Shown piece after piece: positions 43,398 to 51,956 of a stretch of DNA of 64,000 bases (the first letter of the stretch is position 1; the number at the start of each line of letters is the position of its first letter). Origin of the DNA: JBFIHF01 sp964411125 (GTDB lineage Bacteria > Myxococcota_A > Bradymonadia > Bradymonadales > Bradymonadaceae); assembly GCA_964411125.1 (NCBI GenBank), contig CAYPJU010000003.1, positions 1 to 64,000 on the forward strand. The letters run 5' to 3'. Below the pieces are notes generated by a model. That model was given only the letters and a program-made list of their open reading frames with translations. It was not told the origin of the DNA and searched no databases. A program made the position numbers and the translations under genes.

Positions 43398-45692
43398 TCA
43401 GAGAACGATCGCCGTGTTGATCTGGACCGGATCACCTTCGAAGGCAGGGAACTTCCACCGCGAGCGGTGAGCCTGCATGCAACGTTCGAACTCGGTGTGT
43501 TTGACCGCATCCGAATTGATCACGAACTCGGACACTTTGCCTTCAGGCTGCACGGTCACGAGGATCTTGATTTTGCCGACGTCGAGCGGCGGGGCGCGGC
43601 GGTTGTGAGATTCGCGGCAAGATCGCACGCTCTTCTTCACGTGCTTGAACCCTTCCACGGCCTGCTGCTTGGACAGACCCGCGGTCGGCGCCTTTCGATT
43701 GGCGAGTTCGTCTTCGGGCCGCCTGACTGCAATCTCCTTGCGCGGAGCGAGCAGCGACGAGATGAGCTCGTCCTCTGTCTTCGGACGGCTCGGTTCTGGC
43801 TCCGCCTTCTCTTCCGTCTGTTTCGACGGCGCGATTCTCGCGGTCGTCTTCGGGGGCGTCTTCTCCGTCGGGGTCACGACCCTGGGCGCCGATTTCGCCT
43901 CGGGCGGAGCTTGCATGGACGGTGTGGTGGTGGGCTGCTTCACGGCGACCGCCGCAGCTGGCGGCTCGACTTCGTCGGCCACTGCCGCCTCCACAGTGTC
44001 GGAGGGAGCCTCCTCGGCGTCCTCGTCCAGGAGCTCTTCGTCGAGCTGCATCTGCTGCATCCTGTCGAGCTCGGCCTGGGTGTAGCGTTTCACGACGAGC
44101 TCGTCTTTCTGCTTGGGCTGCACGACTTCCGCTACGGGCTCCGCATCTTCTTCGGGGCCGGCCAACATGGCGACGGCGACTCCGACGCCGACGATCGCGA
44201 GGACGAGGAGCACACCCCCGACGTACATCGCCCGCCGACTCCCTTGCCCCTCCTTCTGCAGCGACTTCATCTCGACGAGCAGCGATTCCGACGTCTGGCC
44301 GGCTGCCGAGAGAGCCGACGAGGCCGACGACCCGAGCTCTGCCTCTCTTCCGAAGATCGGTACGATGCCGGAGTCGAGCGGTTCGTCTCGGTGCTCGGCC
44401 GAAACGCTCGAAGAGGAAACGGGAATCTCGAGGATGTCCGAGGTACTGGACGTCTCCAACGACGACGACTTATCGCCCTTTAGCGGGAGGTCGAAGTCGA
44501 TCACGTCGGAGGCCAGGGTCGGCGTCTCATCCGACGCCGAGACTTCCGCTTCGCTCGACCCACGGTCGAGGTCGGGAGCAAAGGTGAGCTCGGCGCTCCC
44601 ATCGACCGGGCGCGGGAGCGGCGCCTTGTCCGCCGGCGCGCGGGGAGTCTCGGTGGTCTTCACCGCCTCCATGCCGCTCAAACCGTCGAGGGAAAGCCGG
44701 TTCTTCAGCCGCTCCAATCGGTCCTGTCGGGCGTCCTTGATTGGCCGGGCTTCCGGAGTGGGCGGGGCCGACGCAGCCGACCCGCCGGGTCGCGGCGGCT
44801 TCTCCATCGTGGGCCGGGCCGGAGGCTTCGGCCTCGGAGGTGGCCCGCCCTGCTGAATCTTCGGCGGCTCTCCTTTCGGCGTCGGATCTGGCTTTGGCGT
44901 CGGCTTCGGGTCCAACGCGGGCGCAGCCACCTCTGACGACGTCGCCCGCGCCTCGGTAGGCGTAGCGGGCGATTCGGACGGCGTCGCCGGCTCCGTGACG
45001 AGCGTCGCCTCGGAGATCGGATCGGCCGGGCGAGGCTCCGGTGCGGACGGCTTCTGGGGCTTGGGCGGCAACGCTCGGCGCGGCTGAGGAGTCGGAACCG
45101 GCGGCCGTTTCGCCTGAGGCTTGGACGGCGCGGGAGTGACGTTGTGAGTACGTGCCGGAGCCGGAGTCATCGCAGGCTGGCGTCGCGGGACCGTACCACC
45201 CTGCTTACCCTTCGGCGCCTCTTCCACTTTGACCGCCTCAAGAGCACCCGTGAAGCCGAGCGTCTTCATCCGCGGTCGAATCTTCTGTCCCTGTTGCAAC
45301 GAGGCGGCGAAAGCTTCCACCTGCGCGACGGGGGTCCACGCGCTCATCGTCTGGTGCCATACGTACGTCGCGTCCCCGAGCGAAGCGGACGCGTACTTGT
45401 CCCGCAGCACGGCGAGCGTGAACGGGCCGAAAGTCTCCCCGTTCAGGGAGTAGTACCAGGAGGTCGTGGGGACTTCGGCGGAACGCCGCGAAGCCTTCGG
45501 CGTCGTCGGCGGATCGGTCCTACCGGCGCGCGAGGCCGCACCGGAGTTGGAGGCGCGAGACTCCGGCGCCACGTTCTCGCGGACCGTGATGATGTTCTCG
45601 CACTTCTTGCACCGAATCCGGAGAACCTTCCCCCGGACCTTGTCGTCTGAGATCGCATACTTGGTGTGGCATGCGTCGCAGTAAAACTTCAT
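43398..45692 (-). CDS. GltJ-like envelope motility protein (zinc ribbon, GYF, TM, TonB-like)
   Basis: 764 residues. N-terminal zinc ribbon MKFYCDACHTKYAI.. then RIRCKKCENI; GYF_2-type domain at about 75-125 (WYYSLNGETFGPFTL, YVWHQTMSAWTPV); a long Pro/Ala/Lys disordered region to about 470; one transmembrane helix (YVGGVLLVLAIVGVGVAVAM) near 495; and a periplasmic AgmX/PglI C-terminus (about 660-764) with paired Cys (VRSCRESH, ERCMQAHR). This order matches GltJ/AgmX of the Myxococcus gliding machinery, where the zinc ribbon and GYF contact the polarity GTPase system. Its presence does not prove gliding. Divergent from the atoE operon, convergent with the Roadblock operon. Confidence 0.82.
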   Translation of the reverse strand: MKFYCDACHTKYAISDDKVRGKVLRIRCKKCENIITVRENVAPESRASNSGAASRAGRTDPPTTPKASRRSAEVPTTSWYYSLNGETFGPFTLAVLRDKYASASLGDATYVWHQTMSAWTPVAQVEAFAASLQQGQKIRPRMKTLGFTGALEAVKVEEAPKGKQGGTVPRRQPAMTPAPARTHNVTPAPSKPQAKRPPVPTPQPRRALPPKPQKPSAPEPRPADPISEATLVTEPATPSESPATPTEARATSSEVAAPALDPKPTPKPDPTPKGEPPKIQQGGPPPRPKPPARPTMEKPPRPGGSAASAPPTPEARPIKDARQDRLERLKNRLSLDGLSGMEAVKTTETPRAPADKAPLPRPVDGSAELTFAPDLDRGSSEAEVSASDETPTLASDVIDFDLPLKGDKSSSLETSSTSDILEIPVSSSSVSAEHRDEPLDSGIVPIFGREAELGSSASSALSAAGQTSESLLVEMKSLQKEGQGSRRAMYVGGVLLVLAIVGVGVAVAMLAGPEEDAEPVAEVVQPKQKDELVVKRYTQAELDRMQQMQLDEELLDEDAEEAPSDTVEAAVADEVEPPAAAVAVKQPTTTPSMQAPPEAKSAPRVVTPTEKTPPKTTARIAPSKQTEEKAEPEPSRPKTEDELISSLLAPRKEIAVRRPEDELANRKAPTAGLSKQQAVEGFKHVKKSVRSCRESHNRRAPPLDVGKIKILVTVQPEGKVSEFVINSDAVKHTEFERCMQAHRSRWKFPAFEGDPVQINTAIVL

Positions 45693-45806
45693 CGACTATC
45701 GCTCTTCTGAGTTTGCCCCATCGTCGGGGAGGATGCAGGGTAATGGCGCGGCGTTCAACTCGCAAACGCGCATGCCATCAAATCGATCCGGATCTCGGCG
45801 ACCACT

Positions 45807-47174
45807 TCAGAGGACGACCAGCAAGACCAGAAACAACGGCCCGGTGACCATCATCAAAAACGCAGTGTATCCAACGATATCCCGCGCCCGGAGATTCATG
45901 ATCCCCAGCAATGGCAAGGCCCAGAACGGCTGCAACATGTTCGTCCACGCGTCCCCGTAGCTCAGGGCCATGACCGCCTTCGCCGGATCGACTCCGAGGC
46001 GCTCGACAGCCTCCATCATCACGGGTCCCTGTACGGCCCACTGTCCGCCGCCCGATGGCACGAAGAAATTCACGATCCCGGCAGAGACAAACGTGAAGAG
46101 TGGAAAAGTGGTGGAATTGGAGATCGAGACGAAGAAATCGCCGATCTGCACGATGAGGCCGCTCGCCTTCAAGATCCCCAGGATCCCGAAATAGAACGGA
46201 AACTGCAGGATGATGCCGGCACAGCCGCGCACCCCGTCCACGATCGCCTCCACGTAGGTTCGAGGGCTGCGGTGCAGCACGAGCCCCAGCCCGAGAAACG
46301 CCAGATTGATCGTGTCGAGGTTCCACGCAGACACCCCCCTCTCGGCGAAGAGCGAGGCGAGAAAGACGAGCGCGAGACTCCCCATGCCGCGGCTCAGGAG
46401 CGCGCTCTCCTCGAGGGTCGCGACCGTTCCCGCCCCTCGAGTTCCGTCGGCGGGCGGCGGGCCTTCTTCCGACAGGTCGCCCTCGAACCCGACCATCTCC
46501 GCCGAGTCCCGGGGCATCAGCGCGAAGAAGACTCCGGGGATGACCACCAGCATGACCGCCGTGACCACCAGGTTCAGCGGCGAAAGGAGCGTCTGGTCGA
46601 CAGGAATGACCCCGATCTTGTCGGCGAGGAAGTGCCCCTCCTCGGCCACCTTGAGAGGCGCCGACCCCGAAAGCCCGCCGTGCCAGACCATGAAGCCGGC
46701 ATATCCGGCGGCGCCGAGGAGCGGGTAGTGGACCGCCCTCCCCTCGCGGGCGAAAGCACGCCCCATCTCCCGGGCCATGAAAGCACCGGCGATCGCACCC
46801 AGACCCCACTGAACCAGACTCGCCAGGCAGGCGACGAGTGCCACCATCGCAGCCGCAGCCGGCGCGCTTGGTGCGGCGTTCGCCACTCGGTGGATGACCG
46901 CTCGGACGGGACGTGAGAGCGCCAGTGCGTGCCCCGTGATCAGGACGATGCACATCTGGAGCGCGAACTTCATCAGACCGGTGCCGTAGAAATCGGCGAA
47001 CCAGCCGTCCCCCAGACGCACCAGCGCTTCGACGGTTCCGAGATCCCGGGTGTGAGCCCCGAAGGCGAGTGCCATCAGGAGCGTGATGAAAGTGAGCAGG
47101 ATCGCGAGCACGAACGGGTCGGGGACGAACCGTTCGGAGAGCGCGGCCAGCCTGCGTCCCAGCCTCGCGATCAC
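45807..47174 (-). CDS. Short-chain fatty acid transporter (AtoE family)
   Basis: 455 residues from a GTG at 47174, which overlaps the xseB stop by 4 bp (GTGA) and has GGAAGGG upstream. About 12 hydrophobic segments; the FALQMCIVLITGHALA and FFVPSGGGQWAVQGPVMM motifs are typical of the AtoE short-chain fatty acid permeases. An earlier in-frame Met exists at 47261 inside xseB but yields a charged, non-membrane leader. Expected role: uptake of butyrate-like acids across the inner membrane. An acidic loop (SEEGPPPADGTRGAG) follows the sixth helix. Confidence 0.82.
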   Translation of the reverse strand: MIARLGRRLAALSERFVPDPFVLAILLTFITLLMALAFGAHTRDLGTVEALVRLGDGWFADFYGTGLMKFALQMCIVLITGHALALSRPVRAVIHRVANAAPSAPAAAAMVALVACLASLVQWGLGAIAGAFMAREMGRAFAREGRAVHYPLLGAAGYAGFMVWHGGLSGSAPLKVAEEGHFLADKIGVIPVDQTLLSPLNLVVTAVMLVVIPGVFFALMPRDSAEMVGFEGDLSEEGPPPADGTRGAGTVATLEESALLSRGMGSLALVFLASLFAERGVSAWNLDTINLAFLGLGLVLHRSPRTYVEAIVDGVRGCAGIILQFPFYFGILGILKASGLIVQIGDFFVSISNSTTFPLFTFVSAGIVNFFVPSGGGQWAVQGPVMMEAVERLGVDPAKAVMALSYGDAWTNMLQPFWALPLLGIMNLRARDIVGYTAFLMMVTGPLFLVLLVVL

Positions 47175-47407
47175 GACCCTTCCTCGTCGCTCCCGTCCCG
47201 CGCCATCCCGTCGATGATCGTTCGGACCCGCGACTGCGTCTTGTCGATTCGCCCCCGGCACAGCTCGATCAACGTCGCCGCCCGATCGACGCGGTCGGCG
47301 AGATCGTCCAGGTCCACGTCCTCGCGCTCGATCGACGCGATGATCGCCTCGAGCTCGGTGATCGCTTCGCCGAACGTCGGTTCCCTTTGCTCTTCTTCGT
47401 TACTCAT
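47171..47407 (-). CDS. xseB: Exonuclease VII small subunit
   Basis: 78 residues, normal length. EPTFGEAITELEAIIASIE then DDLADRVDRAATLIELCRGRI is the family pattern of two helices. It forms exonuclease VII with XseA, degrading single-stranded DNA. The ATG at 47407 overlaps the xseA end by 8 bp. Confidence 0.9.
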   Translation of the reverse strand: MSNEEEQREPTFGEAITELEAIIASIEREDVDLDDLADRVDRAATLIELCRGRIDKTQSRVRTIIDGMARDGSDEEGS

Positions 47408-49106
47408 CTCCTCCCTCCATCGGTGCCACCTCGACCGTGCCGTCCCGCAATTCGACGGTCGCCGAATCGAGCGCCGCGAGGCGCTCTGCGGTCGTCACGA
47501 TCCGCCCGTCCCGTCCCCTCACGATCGCGAAGCCACGGTCTACCACGCGTCGCGGGTCGAGCAACCTGACCCGATCGGCGAGCCCCTCGATCCGGCTCGT
47601 CCGGCGCTCCAATGCACGCCGGACCTCTCGTGCGATCTCCCGCTCGGCGCGGTCCAGCGCCTCCGACTTTCGGCGCAATTGACCGTCCACGCCCGCGCGT
47701 GCGAGGCGTTCGCTGGCGCGGAGGAGCGTGCTGTCGGCCTTCGAAAGGCGCGTATCCACCACGTGGACGAGCCGTTCGCTTCGTCTGGTCAGTCGCGCCG
47801 CTCCGCGCTCCGAAGCCAGGTCGGCCACGCGGTGAAGACGCTGAGCGTCGGTCGCGAGCCGGCGGCGTGCGTCGCCCAGGCGTTCCGAAGCCCCGAGCTG
47901 GGCACGGCTCGTCGCCAGCTGCAGTCGCAGCCTCGCCCCATCGAGGTGCCGCCGCGATGCAGTCTCGAGCTTGCGAGTCGCGCCGTCGACCCGCTCGCGC
48001 GTCGACATCGCTCGGTCCACCAGGCACGCGGCCGCCGCCGTCGGTGTCTTTTCCGAGTGCGCGACGAAGTCGAGTACGCACTGATCTCGGTGGTGCCCCA
48101 CCCCGCTGATGATCTTCAGCGGCATCAAACAGACTGCGCGGCCGAGCTCGAAAGAATCGAAGTGCCCGAGATCGGTACGGGCGCCCCCGCCGCGCACGAT
48201 GGCGACGACGTCGAATCGGTCGGCGTGCCGGTAGAACCACCGCAATGCGCGCAGGATGGACGGCACCGTGCCGTGTCCTTGCATCGTCGCCGGCACCAGC
48301 GTCACGTCGAACTCGGGGATCGCCCGGTCGAGCTCGTGCAGGAAATCGTTGCAGGCGTCGGACCCCTCCGCCGTGATCAGGCCGACGCGCACCGGGTACA
48401 GCGGCAGGGGGAGCGACCGGTTCCGCTCTATCAGCTCCTCCGCGGTCAGCGCTGCCAGGATCTTGTCCCGAGTTCGCGTCTGCGCACCGATGATCCAGTC
48501 GGCGTCCACGTCTTCCACCACGACCTGAAACGCACCGCGAGACGCGTACAAGTCCACCCGAACTCGCACTCGCACCATGAGTCCGTCGGTGAGGCGAATG
48601 TCCGGTGCGAGCTTCTCGGTGATCTTGCGGCGAGTCGACTCGAACATCACCGCTCGGACTGTCGCGATCGCCTTCTGCCCCGTCGGCTCTCTCTCGACGA
48701 ACTCGAAGTACGCATGCCCCGCACTGTTGCGCTCGTAGCTCTCGAGCTCCGCGACGAGCCACACCGGTTCGTCGAAGTGCCGAACGAGGACTCGCCGCGC
48801 CTCGGCGTTGAGGCGCGACACGGTCAGCCCCTCCTCCGGGTCGACCGCGACCGTCGGGGTCCCCGCAGCCTCGGGCCGCAGGTCGTTCTCGCGCCAGAAA
48901 TCCCTGCAGCGCGGCGTCATTTGAAAGTGATAGGGCTCGAGCGCGGCGATGACGTCCGTCAGGTGATCCATCGGTAGGCCCCACTGACGACGCTCGGAAT
49001 CCCACGTCCGTTCCGGGAGGGACTTCACGACCGCGTCGACCGTCGCGTCACGCGGGAACGAGAGCCAGATCATGCGAACTCGGATGTCGAGATCGATGCG
49101 CCTCAT
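47400..49106 (-). CDS. xseA: Exonuclease VII large subunit with extra N-terminal HARP-like module
   Basis: 568 residues, about 100-120 more than usual (E. coli 456). The canonical part starts near residue 95 with the OB domain (WLVAELESYERNSAGHAYFEF), followed by the XseA core (VGLITAEGSDACNDF, GHGTVPSILRALR, VRGGGARTDLGHFDSFEL, GVGHHRDQCVLDFVAH) and long coiled coil. The first about 75 residues (VRMIWLSFPRDATVDAV, LPERTWDSERRQWGLPMD) resemble HARP-type domains, which recognise forked or single-strand DNA in SNF2-like helicases. The start overlaps the crcB stop by 4 bp. Fusion of a HARP-like module to XseA is not something I recall. Confidence 0.85.
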   Translation of the reverse strand: MRRIDLDIRVRMIWLSFPRDATVDAVVKSLPERTWDSERRQWGLPMDHLTDVIAALEPYHFQMTPRCRDFWRENDLRPEAAGTPTVAVDPEEGLTVSRLNAEARRVLVRHFDEPVWLVAELESYERNSAGHAYFEFVEREPTGQKAIATVRAVMFESTRRKITEKLAPDIRLTDGLMVRVRVRVDLYASRGAFQVVVEDVDADWIIGAQTRTRDKILAALTAEELIERNRSLPLPLYPVRVGLITAEGSDACNDFLHELDRAIPEFDVTLVPATMQGHGTVPSILRALRWFYRHADRFDVVAIVRGGGARTDLGHFDSFELGRAVCLMPLKIISGVGHHRDQCVLDFVAHSEKTPTAAAACLVDRAMSTRERVDGATRKLETASRRHLDGARLRLQLATSRAQLGASERLGDARRRLATDAQRLHRVADLASERGAARLTRRSERLVHVVDTRLSKADSTLLRASERLARAGVDGQLRRKSEALDRAEREIAREVRRALERRTSRIEGLADRVRLLDPRRVVDRGFAIVRGRDGRIVTTAERLAALDSATVELRDGTVEVAPMEGGDE

Positions 49107-49489
49107 CCCGTGACCCGTCCTACGATCCACCAACCCAGGAGGAAGCAGAGCAACCCCCCGACGACTGAAATCCCCATGTAGGTAGCCGCAAACCCTCGGG
49201 CTCCGTCCCGCCACATCTGCACGGTGTCCGACTCGAACGTCGAGAACGTCGTGAACGCGCCGAGGAGTCCGGTGAAAACGAAGACGCGCACCTCGGGAGA
49301 GCCCCATCCGTGGGCATCGACCGCGGCGCGCGCCGCGCCGATCGCGAAGCAGCCGAGGAGATTCGCCGCCAGGGTTCCCAACGGCGCGGCGCCGGTCCAC
49401 CGAAGCGCAGCCTCCCCGATACCCCAACGAAGCAGCGCGCCGACGGCACCGCCGACAGCCACGATCACTGCGTTCCAAACGGTCGTCAT
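49103..49489 (-). CDS. crcB: Fluoride channel CrcB/FluC
   Basis: 128 residues, family length. Four hydrophobic helices with GGAVGALLRW, NLLGCFAIGAA and the signature TGLLGAFTTFSTFESD. It exports fluoride as a dual-topology dimer. ATG at 49489 with GGAAGGGG upstream; the frame is open further but only as the lipoprotein gene's overlap. It overlaps the lipoprotein gene and xseA by 4 bp each, and no fluoride riboswitch is visible upstream. Confidence 0.9.
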   Translation of the reverse strand: MTTVWNAVIVAVGGAVGALLRWGIGEAALRWTGAAPLGTLAANLLGCFAIGAARAAVDAHGWGSPEVRVFVFTGLLGAFTTFSTFESDTVQMWRDGARGFAATYMGISVVGGLLCFLLGWWIVGRVTG

Positions 49490-49746
49490 TCCCCTTCCTC
49501 GGAGACGCAGGCGGAGGCCCGAGACTCGAAACAGTGGTCGATCGCTCCTTCGGCATCGTCCTGTTGGCAGGGAACGCAGGACTCCCCCGAAGAGCATTCG
49601 TCGACCGTCACGCATGTCTCACGGCATTCGTAGTCGTAGCAGGTGAAGCCGTCCTCGCACGGCACCGTCGCATCGCATTCGGCGGTCTTCACACACCCCG
49701 AGGTCGCGAACGTCGACAGCGAAACCACGACCGTAGACCACGCCAA
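49486..49746 (-). CDS. Small Cys-rich lipoprotein
   Basis: About 86 residues from a TTG at 49746. The resulting start (MAWSTVVVSLSTFATSGC) gives a short signal with a Cys in a lipobox-like context (ATSGC). Alternatives are the upstream ATG at 49824, which would overlap the divergent sppA start, or a GTG at 49725. The mature part has about ten Cys in a compact pattern (CDATVPCEDGFTCYDYEC, CVTVDECSSGESCVPC). The stop overlaps the crcB ATG by 4 bp, so it opens the five-gene operon. Function unknown. Confidence 0.6.
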   Translation of the reverse strand: MAWSTVVVSLSTFATSGCVKTAECDATVPCEDGFTCYDYECRETCVTVDECSSGESCVPCQQDDAEGAIDHCFESRASACVSEEGE

Positions 49747-49786
49747 CCAATCTGCTACGGTTCGGGGCCCCGGCAGGAGAGATCGA

Positions 49787-51526
49787 ATGCTGCGAATTCC
49801 GTTCGTGCTGTTTTTCAACCTCATACGCGTCGTGCGGTGGCTCTTCGCGAACTTCTTCGCCGCGATCGGAAGGTTGTTTCGGCGCGGGTCGACCTATGTC
49901 GAGGTCGAACTGTCCGGCTCGTACCCATTTGGTCGAGCCGGGGGGCTCGCGCGCTACCTCGAAACGGACGCAACCTTCCTCGAATTGAAGCGAGATATCA
50001 AGGCGCTGGCCGAGGCCGCCGACGTCACCGGAATCGTTTTGAAGCCGGGCAAAGCCCGCCTCGGACGCGCCCGTTCGACCCAGCTCGTCGACCTCCTCGA
50101 CTCCCTGCGCGAGGCTGGCAAGCACGTCGTCGCCACCGGGGAGTTGCTGCAGACGAGCGACTACGTCGAAGCGACGACCGCCGACCACATCGTGATGCCC
50201 CCCGGCGGACGGCTGTACACCTTCGGACCTCGCATCGAACCGTGGTTCGTCGCCGAAGCGTTGCGCCGCCATGGAGTCACCGCCCAGGTGCACCACATCG
50301 GAGCGTTCAAGACCGTGATGAACGAAGTCGTCCGAGACCACCTGACGGTTCCGGCGCGACTGATGATGAGCGAGCTCCGGGACGGGCTGGAGTCGAAGAT
50401 GCTCTCCCGCGTCGCCGCGCGACGAAGCCTCACTCCCGCGGCGGCCTCGACTCTCTTCCGGATCGCACCTTGCGACTCCCGCACCGCCATCGCCGGCGGT
50501 CTGGTGGACGCCGAGGCGTACGAGGCCGACCTTCCCTTCTGGTTGAAGTCGCGTGACGAGCACCGACACGTCCCCGTGGAGCCAGAGACCTCCCAGATCG
50601 CAGTCGTGAAGTTCTCGGATTGGCTACAGGCTCGCCCGAAACCGCTCGTGTGGGAGCCACTCCTGCGCCACCCCCGAGTGATCGCGGTCGTCGAGTTGGA
50701 GGGCATGATCATCTCGCCCGGTATGTCGATCCCGGGCGGCACATCGGTCATCGACCCGACCACGGTCGTTCCCCTGCTCCACCAACTCGCCGGTAACCGT
50801 CGCGTCGCAGGTGTACTCCTGCACATCAACTCACCGGGGGGCAGCGCGATGGCGAGCGACACGATCTGGAAGGCCGTCAGCGACCTCCGCAGTCAGAAAC
50901 CGGTGGTCGCTTATTGCTCCGACACCGCAGCTTCCGGCGGATACTACATCGCCGCAGCGGCCGACCGGATCGTATGTCACCCGGAGACCATCACCGGCTC
51001 GATCGGAATCGTGATGACCAAGTTGGCGCTGGGAGACGCCCTCGCCCGACACGGCGTCACCCACGACACCATCGAAGGAGACGGCCCTAGCGACTTTATG
51101 TCGATTTGGGAGCCGATGAGCCCCGGGACGCGGGAGAACGTCGTCGCGGACGGGCGCAACTTCTACCGACGCTTTCTTCAGCGGGTCGGCCAGGGTCGCG
51201 GCCTGTCCAAACGTCGGCTGCACAGATACGCGCGCGGTCGAGTCTATCTGGGAGACCAGGCGCTCGAACGTGGCCTGGTCGACGCTACCACGGGTTTCGA
51301 AGGCGCCCTGGCAGAGGTCGTAGCGCTTGTTCGAGAAGCGGGAACGAAACTCGCGGACGAGCCACCGCTGGCGTACTTCGCTCACCGCAGCGTCTCCCTG
51401 AAGGATGCGTTGCGGCGTTCTGCCATCGCCTCCCCGGCGTTGACGGAGTTGGGGCGGAACCTGGACGTGGCCGCCATGGTGAAACAGGAGCCACTGCTGG
51501 CGATGATGATGTGGCGGATCCAGTGA
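49787..51526 (+). CDS. sppA: Signal peptide peptidase SppA, 67-kDa type
   Basis: 579 residues, the size of tandem-domain SppA (E. coli 618). The N-terminal hydrophobic segment (about 5-28, FVLFFNLIRVVRWLF) anchors it in the inner membrane. The catalytic Lys is in HHIGAFKTVMN (K175) and the nucleophile Ser in SDTAASGGYY (S383), with INSPGGSAMAS strand motifs, as expected for the Ser-Lys dyad shared between the two halves. It degrades leftover signal peptides in the membrane. Start ATG 49787 has AGGAGAG upstream. Divergent from the lipoprotein-crcB operon. Confidence 0.9.
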   Translation: MLRIPFVLFFNLIRVVRWLFANFFAAIGRLFRRGSTYVEVELSGSYPFGRAGGLARYLETDATFLELKRDIKALAEAADVTGIVLKPGKARLGRARSTQLVDLLDSLREAGKHVVATGELLQTSDYVEATTADHIVMPPGGRLYTFGPRIEPWFVAEALRRHGVTAQVHHIGAFKTVMNEVVRDHLTVPARLMMSELRDGLESKMLSRVAARRSLTPAAASTLFRIAPCDSRTAIAGGLVDAEAYEADLPFWLKSRDEHRHVPVEPETSQIAVVKFSDWLQARPKPLVWEPLLRHPRVIAVVELEGMIISPGMSIPGGTSVIDPTTVVPLLHQLAGNRRVAGVLLHINSPGGSAMASDTIWKAVSDLRSQKPVVAYCSDTAASGGYYIAAAADRIVCHPETITGSIGIVMTKLALGDALARHGVTHDTIEGDGPSDFMSIWEPMSPGTRENVVADGRNFYRRFLQRVGQGRGLSKRRLHRYARGRVYLGDQALERGLVDATTGFEGALAEVVALVREAGTKLADEPPLAYFAHRSVSLKDALRRSAIASPALTELGRNLDVAAMVKQEPLLAMMMWRIQ

Positions 51527-51530
51527 GAGA

Positions 51531-51788
51531 TCAGTTCCCGAGCATCTCGTCGAGCTCGCCGGAGCGCTGCAGCGCCGCGACGTCGGTGTAGCCACCGACC
51601 GCAACCCCGTCGATGAAGATTTGAGGGACGGTCCGCCGCCCTCCGGTCATCTGGACCAGCTTCTGTCGCATGTCCGGATCGTGCGTCACGTCGATCTCCT
51701 CGAACTCGACCCCGAGGTCATTGAAGAGACGCTTCGCCATGTCGCAGTAGCCGCAGTAAGTCGTGCGATAGATTTTAATCTCTGCCAT
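51531..51788 (-). CDS. grxC: Glutaredoxin (GrxC type)
   Basis: 85 residues. Active-site CGYC (Cys12, Cys15), conserved TVPQIFIDG (cis-Pro loop) and GGYTDVAAL. A small dithiol glutaredoxin that reduces protein disulfides with glutathione. ATG at 51788 (GGAGG seven bases upstream). Convergent with sppA, separated by 4 bp between stops. Confidence 0.9.
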   Translation of the reverse strand: MAEIKIYRTTYCGYCDMAKRLFNDLGVEFEEIDVTHDPDMRQKLVQMTGGRRTVPQIFIDGVAVGGYTDVAALQRSGELDEMLGN

Positions 51789-51901
51789 TTGAACCTCCGT
51801 CCAGCTTTGGATTCGTCGGACACTCGTCGGTTTCAACTTTGACCACGAGCGCATCGGAAACCAGTAGGTGAGAGCCGCACAGGTGCGAACGGTCGACCCC
51901 C

Positions 51902-51932
51902 AAAAAGAAACGGCGTTCCCTGGGGAACGCCG
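51902..51932 (-). terminator. Terminator after the AgmX/PglI-like gene
   Basis: Ten-bp stem CGGCGTTCCC / GGGAACGCCG (loop TG) followed on the minus strand by TTTCTTTTT, 25 bp beyond the gene stop and before the glutaredoxin gene. Confidence 0.85.
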
Positions 51933-51956
51933 CAGAATCGGAGAAGCGAAGTCCGA

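Noticed and set aside
49490..49746. Fluoride riboswitch upstream of crcB
   Set aside because: The upstream sequence is coding for the lipoprotein, and no conserved riboswitch core could be placed.
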